The notes under the pieces: generated by a model
Seen by the model: only the letters and a program-made list of their open reading frames with translations
Told to the model about the DNA's origin: nothing
Databases searched by the model: none
Program-made: the position numbers and the translations under genes
Shown: positions 14,976 through 26,508 of the stretch, piece after piece
Layout of the letters: each line of letters opens with the position of its first letter
Position numbering within the stretch: position 1 is the first letter of the stretch
Assembly: GCA_029961685.1 (NCBI GenBank)
Contig: JARWKL010000014.1
Location: 19,912,452 to 19,976,451 of the forward strand
Source: Aristolochia californica
Taxonomy: Eukaryota > Streptophyta > Magnoliopsida > Piperales > Aristolochiaceae
Direction of reading: 5' to 3'
Length of the DNA stretch: 64,000 nt

Positions 14976-16670
14976 TACAACCCATAATAGCTTGGTGGAA
15001 TTTTATAAGAAAGGTATTTCTAGTTGATCCTAACAAATTTTAAATGTAGTGGATATGCATGCCAGAAACATGTGGAAGTTGCAAATGACGTAATGATCCA
15101 AATATTTCAAGGAGTAGAAAAAATTAAATTCTCAAGTTAACGTGCGTTGTGATATTTACCAGTGCCAAACAACCCACGTTTTGCCTATTTTACAAAAAAC
15201 GGACCTAAAAAATCACATATACTTTTTTGAATTATCTCTATTAGCTTTTGTGTATTTTTCCATTTTGGAAGTTCAATTTTTTTAAAACTTGAGTTGTCAC
15301 TCACCTTGTTTTCTCGAAAACAAAATGATAAGGCAAATATAGATTACAACAAAATGAAAAATTTAGAGTTTATGTATGCAAAAATATTTGAAAAATATAA
15401 TAAATGTGAGTGAAGAAAATTATTTCATGCACTAAACATGAATACCAAAGATTTGTTATCCACGATCCGGAAATTCCATTCGTACAACCCCTAATAGCTT
15501 GGTGGAATTTTATAAGAAAGAGATTTCTAGTTGATCCTAACATGTTTTAAATATGGTGGATATGCATGCCAGAAACATGTTGAAGATGCGAATGACCTAA
15601 TGGTCAAAAAATTTCAAGTAGTTGAAAAAATTAAATTCTCAAGTTAACACGCGATGGGATATTTACCAGAACCAAACAACCCACTTTTTGCCTATTTTAC
15701 AAAAGCGGACATTAAAAATCACAAATACTTTTTGGAATTATCTCTCTCAGCATTTGTGCATTTCCATTTTGGATGTCAATTTTTTTTCAAACTTGAGTTT
15801 TCGCATCCCCATTTTTCTCGTATACAAAAAGATAAACAATTTAGATTTTATCTATTAAATTTTTTTTTTGAAAACTACAATAAATGTAAGTGAAGAAAAT
15901 TAATTCATGCACTAAAAATGAATGCCAACGGTTTGTTATCCACGTTTGGGAAATTGCACTAGTACAACCCCTAATAGCTTGGAGGAATTTTATAAGAAAG
16001 AGATTTCTAATTGATCCTAACATGTTTTAAATGTGGTGGATATGCATGCCAGAAACAAGTATAAGATGCAAATGACGAAATGATCCAAATAATTCATGGA
16101 GTAGAAAAAATTAAATTCTCAAGTTAACGTGCGGTGTGATATTTACCAAAGCATAACAATCCACTTTTTGCCTATTTTGCAAAAAGCGGACCTAAAAAAT
16201 CACAGATACTTTGCTGAATTATCTCTCTCAGCTTTTGTGCATTTCCATTTGGGATGTTCAATTTTTTTCAAACTTGAGTTGTCACCCTCCTAGTTTTCTC
16301 ATAAACAAAATGATAAGGCAAATATAGATGACAACAAAATGAAAAATATAGAGTTTATGTATGTAAAAAAACTTGAACACTATAATAAATGTGAGTGAAA
16401 AAAATTATTTCACGTACTAAAAATGAACACAAATTTTGTTATCCAGTTTGGGAAATTCCACTCGTACAACACATAATAGCTTGGTGGAATTTTATAAGAA
16501 AGGGATTTCTGGTTGATCCTAAAGAGTTTTAACTGTGGTGGATATGCATGCCAGAATCATGTTGAAGATGCAAATGACCTAATGTCCAAAAACTTTCTTG
16601 TAGAAAAAATTAAATTCTCATGTTAACGTGCGATGGGATATTTACAAGAGCCAAAGAACCCATTGTTATC
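14976..16670. repeat. Multi-monomer block, copy 2 of ~12.47-kb-offset pair
   Basis: Partner of the block at 2511-4200. It has the same order of diagnostic variants: CCCATAATAG with GTTGTGATATTTACC, then TTCGTACAACCCC, then CAAGTATAAGATGC, then CGTACAACACATAATAG at 16463. It leads directly into the regular A-E higher-order array. Confidence 0.6.
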
Positions 16671-19057
16671 CTATTTTACAAGAAGCGGACCTAAAATATC
16701 ACAAATACTTTTTGGAATTATCTCTATCAGCATTTGTGCATTCCCATTTTGGATGTTCAATTTTTTTTCAAACTTGAGTTTTCACTTCTCTTGTTTTCTC
16801 GTATATGTAATGATAAGGCAAATATAGATCACAACAAAATAAAAATTTTAGAGTTTATCTATGCAAAAAAAATTATAAAACTAAAATAAATGTGAGAGAA
16901 GAAAATTAATTCACGCACTAAAAATAAACACCAAAGGTTTGTTATCCACATTTGGGAAATTCCACTAGTACAACCCCTAATAGCTTGGTGGAATTTTATA
17001 AGAAAGAGATTTCTAATTGATCCGAACATGATTTAAATGTGGTGGATATGCATGCGATAAACATGTTGAAGATGCAAATGACCTAATGATCAAAAAATTT
17101 CGAATAGAAAAAATTAAATTCTCAAGTTAACGTGCAATGGGATATTTACCAGTGCTAAAGAACCCACTTTTTGCCTATTTTACAAGAAGCGGACCTAAAA
17201 AAATTCAAGGAGTAGAAAAAAATAAATTCTCTAGTTAACATGCGGTGGGTTATACAAGAACCAAACAACCCACTTTTAGCCTATTTTACAAAAAGTGGAC
17301 CAAAAAACTCACAAATACTTCTTGGAATTATCTTTCTCACCATTTGTGCATTTCCATTTTGGATGTTCAAGTTTTTTTCAAACTTGAGTTTTCCCTCTCC
17401 CAATTTTCTTATAAATAAAATGATAAGGCAAATATTAAAAAAAAATGACAATTTTAGAGTTTATTATGTATGCAAAAAAATTTGAAAACTATAATAAATG
17501 TGGGTGAAGAGAATTATTTCACGCACTAAAAATGAACACCAAAGTTTTGTTATCCATGTTTGGGAAATTCCACTAGTACAATCCCTAATAGCTTGGTGGA
17601 ATTTTATAAGAAAGAGATTTCTAATTGATCCTAACATGTTTTAAATGTGGTGGATATCCATGCAAGAAACATGTTGAAGATGCAAATGACGTAATGATCC
17701 AAATATTTCAAGGAGTAGAAAAAATTAAATTCTCAAGTTAACGTGCGTTGGGATATTTACGGGTGCCAAACAACCCACGTTTTGCCTATTTTACAAAAAT
17801 CGGACCTAAAAAATCACATATACTTTTTTGAATTATCTCTATCTGCTTTTGTGTATTTCCATTTCTGAAGTTCAATTTTTTTCAAACTTGAGTTGTCACT
17901 CTCCTAGTTTTCTCGTAAACAAAATGATAAGGCAAATATAGATCACAACAAAATGAAAAATTTAGAGTTTATGTACGCAAAAATATTTGGAAACTATAAT
18001 AAATGTGAATGAAAAAAATTATTTCATGCAATAAAAATGAACACCAATGGTTTGTTATCCACATGGGAAATTCCATTCGTACAACCCCTAATAGCTTGGT
18101 GGAATTTTATAAGAAAGAGATTTCTCGTTGATCCTAACCTGTTTTCAATATCGTGGATATACAGGCCAGAAACATGTTGAAGAGGCAAATGACCTAATGA
18201 TCAAATAATTTCAAGGAGTAGAAAAAATTAAATTCTCAACTTAACATGTGATGGGATATTTACCAAAACCAAACAACCCACTTTTTGCCTATTTTACATA
18301 AAGCGGACCTAAAAAATCACAGATACTTTTTGGAATTATCTCTCTCAGCATTTATGTATTTCCATTTTGGATGTTCAATTTTTTTTCAAACTTGAGTTTT
18401 TGCAACCTCACTTTTCTCGTATACAAAAAGATAAAAATTTTTGATTTTATCTATGCAAAGAAAATTGAAAACTACAATAATTGTGAGTGAAGAAAATTAA
18501 TTCACGCACTAAAAATGAACACCAAAGGTTTGTTATCCACGTTTGGGAAATTCCACTAGTACAACCCCTAATAGCTTGGAGGAATTTTATAAGAAAGATT
18601 TCTAATTGATCCTAACATGTTTTAAATGTGGTGCATATGCATCCAGTAACATGTATAAGATGCAAATGACGAAATGATCCAAATAATTCAAGGAGTAGAA
18701 AAAATTAAATTCTCAATTTAACGTGCGGTGGGATATTTAGCAAAGCATAACAACCCACTTTTTGCCTATATTGCAAAATGCGGACCTAAAAAATCTCAGA
18801 TAGTTTTCTGAATTATCTCTCTCAGCATTTGTGCATTTCCATTTGGGATGTTCAATTTTTTTTCAAACTTGAGTTGTCACTCTACTAGTTTTCTTGTAAA
18901 CAAAATGATAGGGCAAATATAGATCACAACAAAATGAAAAATTTAGAGTTTATGTATGTAAAAAAATTTGAACACTATAATAAATGTAACTGAAAAAATT
19001 ATTTCACGTACTAAAAATGAACACCAAATTTTGTTATCCAGTTTGGGAAATTCCACT
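16463..19057. repeat. Higher-order repeat unit, 5-mer A-B-C-D-E (with patch)
   Basis: Type markers: A = CTCGTACAACACATAATAG at 16463; B = GCGATAAACATG near 17055; C = GTACAATCCCTAATAG near 17577; D = TTCGTACAACCCC near 18076; E = CAGTAACATGTATAAGATGC near 18645. The unit is 2595 bp long, about 100 bp more than a clean 5-mer, because the B monomer carries an extra A-type patch at about 17090-17204. Confidence 0.75.
17090..17204. repeat. A-type patch inside a B monomer
   Basis: The B monomer switches at TTTCGAATAG to A-type sequence (GTGCTAAAGAACCCAC, TTTTACAAGAAGCGGACC). It then jumps back at AAAAAATTCAAGGAGTAG to the B-type AAATAAATTCTC. The result is a local duplication of about 115 bp. It fits template switching or non-crossover exchange between neighbouring monomers. 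Confidence 0.75.
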
Positions 19058-22000
19058 CGTACAACACATAGTAGCTTGGTGGAATTTTATAAGAAAGGGA
19101 TTTCTAGTTGATCCTAACAAGTTTTAAATGTGGTGGATATGCATGCTAGAAACATGTTGAAGATGCAAATGACCTAATGACCAAAAACTTTCTAGTAGAA
19201 AAAATTAAATTTTCAAGTTAACGTGCAATGGGATATTTACAAGAGCCAAAGAACCCATTTTTATCCTATTTTACAAGAAGCAGACCTAAAAAATCAAAAA
19301 TACTTTTTGGAATTATCTCTATCAGCATTTGTGTATTCCCATTTTGGATGTTCAATTTTTTTTCAAACTTGAGTTTTCACTTCCCTTGTTTTCTCGTATA
19401 TGTAAAGATAAGGCAAATATAGATCACAAAAAAATAAAAATTTTAGAGTTTATCTACGCAAAAAAATTAGAAAACTAAAATAAATGTGAGAGAAGAAAAT
19501 TAATTCACGCACTAAAAATGAACACCAAAGGTTTGTTATCCACATTTGGGAAATTCCACTAGTACAACCCCTAATAGCTTGGTGGAATTTTATAAGAAAG
19601 AGATTTCTAATTGATCCTAACATGATTTAAATGTGGTGGATATGCATGCGATAAACATGTTGAAGATGCGAATGACCTAATGATCCGAAAATTTCAAGGA
19701 GTAGAAAAAAATAAATTCTCAAGTTAACATGCAGTGGGTTATACCAGAACCAAACAACCCACTTTTAGCCTATTTTACAAAAAGTGGACCAAAAAACTCA
19801 CAAATACTTCTTGGAATTATCTTTCTCAGCATGTGTGCATTTCCATTTTGGATGTTCATGTTTTTTTCAAACTTGAGTTTTCCCTCTCCCAGTTTTCTTA
19901 TAAACAAAATGATAAGGCAAATATTGATAAAAAACTGAAAATTTTAGAGTTTATTTTGTATGCAAAAAAATTTGAAAACTATAATAAATGTGGGTGAAGA
20001 GAATTAATTCATGCACTAAAAATGAATACCAAAGTTTTGTTATCCACGTTTGGGAAATTCCACTAGTACAATCCCTAATAGCTTGGTGGAATTTTATAAG
20101 AAAGAGATTTCTAATTGATCCTAACATGTTTTAAATGTGGTGGATATCCATGCCAAAAACATGTTGAAGATGCAAATGACGTAATTATCCAAATATTTCA
20201 AGGAGTAGAAAAAATTAAATTCTCAAGTTAACGTGCAATGGGATAGTTACCAGTGCTAAAGAACCCACTTTTTGCCTATTTTACAAGAAGCGGACCTAAA
20301 AAATCACAGATACTTTTTGGAATTATATCTCTCAGCATTTGTGCATTCCCATTTTGGATGTTCAATTTTTTTTCAAACTTGAGTTTGCTCTTCCCATGTT
20401 TTCTCATATACGTAAAGATAAGGCAAATATAGATCACAACAAAATAAAAATTTTAGTTTATCTATGAAAAATATTATGAAAGCTAAAATAAATGTGAGAG
20501 AGGAAAATTAATTCACGCACTAAAAATGAACACCAAAGGTTTGTTGTCCACGTTTGGGAAATTCCACTTGTACAACTCCTAATAGTTTGGTGGAATTTTA
20601 TAAGAAAAAGATTTATAATTGATCCTAACATGATTTAAATGTGGTGGATATGCATGCGATAAACATGTTGAAGATGCAAATGACCTAATGATCCAAATTC
20701 TCAAGCTAACATGCGGTGGGTTATACCAGAGCCAAACAACCCACTTTTTGCCTATTTTACAAAAAGTGGACCAAAAAACTGACAAATACTTCTTGGAATT
20801 ACCTCTCTCAGCATTTGCGCATTTCCATTTTGGATGTTCAATTTTTTTTCAAACTTGAGTTTTCCCTCTCCCAGTTTTCTTGTAAACAAAAAGATAAGGC
20901 AAATATTGATCACAACAAAATGAAAATTTTAGAGTTTATAATGTATGCAAAAAAATTTGAAAACTATAATAAATGTGAGTGAAGAGAATAATTTCACGCA
21001 CTAAAAATGAACACCAAAGTTTTGTCATCCACGTTTGGGAAATTCCACTAGTACAACCCCTAATAGCGTGGTGGAATTTTATAAGAATGAGATATCTAAT
21101 TGATCCTAACATGTTGAAGATGCAAATGACGTAATGATCCAAATATTTCAAGGAGTAGAAAAAATTAAATTTTAAAGTTGACGTACGTTGGGATATTTAC
21201 AAGTACCGAACAACCAACGTTTTGCCTATTTTACAAAAAGCGGACCTAAAAAATCACATATACTTTTGTGAATTATCTCTATTAGCTTTTGTGTATTTCC
21301 ATTTTGGATGTTCAATTTTTTTTGAAACTTAAGTTGTCACTCTCCTAGTTTTCTCGTAAACAAAATGATAAGGCAAATATAGATCACAACAAAATGAAAA
21401 ATTTAGAGTTTATGTATGCAAAAATATTTGAAAACTATAATAAATGTCAGTGAAGAAAATTATTTCATGCACTAAAAATGAACACCAAAGTTTTGTTATC
21501 CAGGTTTGGGAAACTCCATTCATACAACCCCAAATAGCTTGGTGGAATTTTATAAGAAAGAGATTTCTAGTTGATTTCAACATGTTTTTAATATGGTGGA
21601 TATACATGCCAGAAACATGTTGAAGATGCAAATGACCTAATGATCAAAAAATTTCAAGGAGTAGAAAAAATTAAATTCTCAAGTTAACATGCGATGGGAT
21701 ATTTACTAGAACCAAACAACCACCCACTTTTTGCCTATTTTACAAAAAGCAGACATTAAAAATCACAAATACTTTTTGGAATTATCTCTCTCAGCATTTG
21801 TGCATTTCCATTTCTGATGTTCAATTTTTTTCAAACTTGAGTTTTTGCATCCCCAGTTTTCTCGTATACAAAAAGATGAAAAATTTAGATTTTATCTATG
21901 CAAAAAAATTTTAAAACTACAATAAATGTGAGTGAAGAAAATTAATTCACGCACTAAAAATGAACACCAAAGGTTTGTTATCCACGTTTGGGAAATTCCA

Positions 22001-22506
22001 CTAGTACAACCCCTAATAGCTTGAAGGAATTTTATAAGAAAGAGATTTCTAATTGATCCTAACATGTTTTAAATGTGGTGGATATGCATGCCAGAAACAA
22101 GTATAAGATGCTAATGACCAAAAGATCCAAACAATTCAAGGAGTCGAAAAAATTAAATTCTCAAGTTAACGTGCGGTGGGATATTTACCAAAGCATAACA
22201 ACCCACTTTTTGCCTAGTTTTCAAAAAGTGGACCTAAAAAATCACAGATACTTTTTTGTATTATCTCTCTCAGCATTTTTGCATTTCCATTTGGGATGTT
22301 CAATTTTTTTAGAAACTTGAGTTGTCACTCACCTAGTTTCTCGTAAACAAAATGATATGGCAAATAAAGATCACAACAAAATGAAAAATTTAGAGTTTAT
22401 GTATGTAAAAAAATTTGACTACTATAATAAATGTGAGTGAAGAAAATTATTTCATGCACTAAAAAAGAACACAAAAGTTTTGTTGTCCAGTTTGGGAAAT
22501 TCAACT
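19058..22506. repeat. Higher-order repeat unit, irregular 7-mer
   Basis: Anchor-to-anchor length is 3449 bp. The order is A (19058), B (19646), a C/A chimera (C up to about 20230, A-type after), B (20656), C with an AACATGTT deletion (21108), D (about 21510) and E (22096). It arises by joining a partial A-B-C to A-B-C-D-E at the chimeric monomer. Confidence 0.7.
21108..21115. repeat. AACATGTT-mediated 35-bp deletion, copy 1
   Basis: Normal monomers have TAACATGTTTTAAATG, then about 20 bp, then GAAACATGTTGAAG. Here a single CTAACATGTTGAAGATG remains. One AACATGTT and the interval are gone, as expected from slippage or single-strand annealing between direct repeats. Confidence 0.9.
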
Positions 22507-24997
22507 CGTACAACACATAATAGCTTGGTGGAATTTTATAAGAAAGGGATTTCTAGTTGATCCTAACAAGTTTGATATGTGGTGGATATGAATGCCAGAA
22601 ACATGTTGAAGATGCAAATGACCTAATGAACAAAAAATGAAGAGTAGAAAACATTAAATTCTGAAGTTAACGTGCGATGGGATATTTACCAGAGCCAAAG
22701 AACCCACTTTTTTGCCTATTTTACAAGAAGCGGACCTAAAAAAAACACAGATACTTTTTGGAATTATCTCTGTCAACATTTGTGCATTCCCATTTTGGAT
22801 GTTCAATTTTTTTTCAAACTTGAGTTTTCACTTCCCTTGTTTTCTCGTATACGTAAAGATAAGGCAAATATAGATCACAACAAAAAAAAAAATTTAGAGT
22901 TTATCTATGCAAAAAAAATTGAAAACTAAAATAAATGTGAGAGAAGAAAATTAATTCACGCACTAAAAATGAACACCAAAGGTTTGTTATCCACGTTTGG
23001 GAAATTCTACTAGTACAAGCCCTAATAGTTTTGTGGAATTTTATACGAAAGAGATTTCTAATTGATTCGAACATGATTTAGATGTGGTGGATATGCATGC
23101 GATAAACATATTGAAGATGCAAATGACCTAATGATCCGAAATTTTCAAGGAGTAGAAAAAAATAAATTCCCAAGTTAACATGCGGTGGGTTATAGTAGAG
23201 CCAAACAACCCACTTTTTGCCTATTTTAATAAAAGCGGACCAAAAAACTCACAAATACTTCTTGGAATTATCTCTCTCAGCATTTGTGCATTTCCATTTG
23301 CATGTTCAATTTTTTTTCAAACTTGAGTTTTCCTTCTCCCAGTTTTCTTGCAAACAAAAAGATAAGGCAAATATTGATCGCAACAAAATGAAAATTTTAG
23401 AGTTTATTATGTATGCAAAAAAAATTTAAAACTATAATAATTTTGAGTGAAGATAATTATTTCACGCACTAAAAATGAACACCAAAGTTTTGTTATCCAC
23501 GTTTGGGAAATTCCACTAGTACAACCCCTAATAGCTTGGTGAAATTTTATAAGAAAGAGATTTCTAATTGATCCTAACATGTTTTAAATGTGGTGGATAT
23601 GCATGCCAGAAACATGTTGAAGATGCAAATGACGTAATGATTCAAATATTTCAAGGAGTAGAAAAAAATAAATTCTCAAGTTAACGTGCGTTGGGATATT
23701 TACCAGTGCCAAACAACCCACGTTTTGCCTATTTTACAAAAAGCGGACCTAAAAAATCACATATAGTTTTTTGAATTATCTCTATCAGTTTTTGTGTATT
23801 TCCATTTTGGAAGTTCAATTTTTTTCAAACTTGAGTTGTCACTCTCCTTGTTTTCTCGTAAACAAAATGATAGGGCAAATATAGATCACAACAAAATGAA
23901 AAATTTAGAGTTTATGTATGCAAAAATATTTGAAAACTATAATAAATGTGAGTAAAGAAAATTATTTCATACCCTAAAAATGAACACCAAAGTTTTATTA
24001 TCCACTTTGGGAAATTCCATTCGTACAACCCCTAATACCTTGGTGGAATTTTATAAGAAAGTGATTTCTAGTTGATCCTAACACGTTTTTAATATGGTGG
24101 ATATACATGCTAGAAACATGTTGAAGATGCAAATGACCTAATGATCAAATAATTTCGAGTAGAAAAAATTAAATTCTCAAGTTAACTTGTGATGGGATAT
24201 TTACTAGAACCAAACAACCCACTTTTTGCCTACTTTACAAAAAGCGGACCTAAAAGTCACAGATACTTTTTGGAATTATCGCTCTCAGCATTTGTGCATT
24301 TCCATTTTTGATGTTCAATTTTTCTTCAAACTTGAGTTTCCGCATCCCCAGTTTTCTCGTATAGAAAAAGAAAAAAAAATTTTATCTATGCAAAAAAACT
24401 TTAAAAGTACAATAAATGTGAGTGAAGAAAAGTAATTCACGCACTAAAAATGAACACCAAAGGTTTGTTATCCACGTTTGGGAAATTCCACTAGTACAAC
24501 CTCTAATAGCTTGGAGGAATTTTATAAGAAAGAGATTTCTAATTGATCCTAACATGATTTAAATGTGGTGGATATGCATGCCAGAAACAAGTATAAGATG
24601 CAAGTGACCAAATGATTCAAACAATTCAAGGTGTAGAAAAAATTAAATTCTCAACTTAATGTGTGGTGGGATATTTACCAAAGCATAACAACCCACTTTT
24701 TGCCTATTTTGAAAAAAGCGGACCTAAAAAATCACAAATACTTTTCTGAATTATCTCTCTCAGCATTTTTGCATTTCCATTTGGGATGTTCAATTTTTTT
24801 TCAAACTTGAGTTGTCACACTCGTAGTTTTCTCGTAAACAAAATGATAAGGCAAATATAGATCACAACAAAATGAAAAATTTAGAGTTTATGTATGTAAA
24901 AAAATTTGAACACTATAATAAATGTGAGTGAGGAAAATTATTTCACGTACTAAAAATGAACTCCAAACTTTTGTTATCCAGATTGGGAAATTCCACT
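22507..24997. repeat. Higher-order repeat unit, 5-mer A-B-C-D-E
   Basis: 2491 bp between A anchors. B lies near 23100 (GCGATAAACATA), C near 23515, D near 24020 (TTCGTACAACCCC) and E near 24590 (CAAGTATAAGATGC). It is the direct counterpart of 37440-39932. Confidence 0.8.
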
Positions 24998-26508
24998 CGT
25001 ACAACACATAATAGCTTGGTGGAATTTTGTAACAAAGGGATTTCTAGTTGATCCTAACATGTTTTAAATGTGGTGGATATGCATGCCAGAATCATGTTGA
25101 AGATGCAAATGACCTAAAGATAAAAAAATTTCGAATAGAAAAAATTAAATTCTCAAGTTAACATGCGATGGGGTATTTACCAGAGCCAAAGAACCCACTT
25201 TTTTGCCTATTTTACAAGAAGTGGACCTAAAAAATCACAGATACTTTTTGGAATTATCTCTCTCAGCATTTGTGCATTCCCATTTTGGATGTTCAATTTT
25301 TTTTCAAACTTGAGTTTTCACTTCCCTTGTTTTCTCGTAAATGTAAAGATAAGGCAAATAAAGATCACAAAAAAATAAAAAATTTAGAGTTTATCTATGC
25401 AAAAAAATTTGAAAACTAAAATAAATGTGAGAGGAGAAAATTAATTCACGCACTAAAAATGAACACCAAAGGTTTGTTATCCATGTTTGGGAAATTCCAG
25501 TAGTACAACCCCTCATAGTTGGTGGAATTTTATAAGAAAGAGATTTCTAATTGATCCAAACATGATTTAAATGTGGTGGATATGCATGCGATAAACATGT
25601 TGAACATGCAAATGACCTAATGATCCAAAAATTTCAAGGAGTAGAAAAAAATAAATTCTCAAGTTAACATGTGGTGGGTTATACCAGAGCCAAACAACCC
25701 ACTTTTTGCCTATTTTACAAAAAGTGGACCAAAAAACTCACAAATACTTCTTGAAATTATCTCTCTCAGCATTTGTGCATTTCCATTTTGGATGTTCAAT
25801 TTTTTTCAAACTTGAGTTTTCCCTCTCCCAGTTTTCTTGTAAACAAAAAGATCAGGCAAATATTGATCACAACAAAATGAAAATTTTAGAGTTTATTATG
25901 GATGCAAAAAAATTAGAAAACTGTAATAAATGTGAGTGAAGAGAATTATTTCATGCACTAAAAGTGAACACCAAAGTTTTGTTATCCACGTTTGGGAAAT
26001 TCCACTAGTACAACCCCTAATAGCTTGGTGGAATTTTATAAGAAAGAGATTTCTAATTGATCCTAAAATGTTTTAAATGTGGTGGATATGCATGCCAGAA
26101 GCATGTTGAAGATGCAAATGACGTAATGATCCAAATATTTCAAGGAGTAGAAAAAATTAAATTCTCAAGTTAACGTGCATTGGGATATTTACCAGTGCCA
26201 AACAACCCACGTTTTGCCTATTTTACAAAAAGCGGTCCTAAAAAATCACATATATTTTTTTGAATTATCTCTATCAGCTTTTGTGTATTTCCATTTTGGA
26301 AGTTCAATTTTTTTCAAACTTGAGTTGTCACTCTCCTAGTTTTCGCATAAACAAAATGATAGGGCAAATATAGAACACAACAAAATGAAAAATTTAGAGT
26401 TTATGTATGTAAAAAAATTTGAACACTATAATAAATGTAAGTGAAAAAATTATTTCACGTACTAAAAATGAACACTAAATTTTGGTATCCAGTTTGGGAA
26501 ATTCCACT
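24998..26508. repeat. Higher-order repeat unit, 3-mer remnant A-B-C/E
   Basis: 1511 bp. The A and B monomers are followed by a monomer that begins as C (GTAATGATCCAAATATTTC, ACCAGTGCCAAACAACCCACG). It ends as E (ATGATAGGGCAAATATAG, GTATGTAAAAAAATTTGAAC, TGTAAGTGAAAAAATTA). The switch is near 26300-26360. Unequal exchange here removed the rest of C, all of D and most of E. Confidence 0.75.

Larger units (their letters stand above)
20240..26004. repeat. ~5.75-kb segmental duplication, copy 1
   Basis: Aligns type by type with 35146-40895, at an offset of about 14.89-14.94 kb (about 30 monomers). Shared private variants are GGAATTATATCTCTCAGC (A), the C monomer with the AACATGTT deletion (21108 and 36042), the B monomer with CATTTCCATTTGCATGTTC (near 23293 and 38230), CTAAAAGTCACAG (24251 and 39180), GGAATTTTGTAACAAAGGG (25021 and 39957), and CTAAAAGTGAACACC (25957 and 40850). 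The left edge lies within the C/A chimera. Confidence 0.85.
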
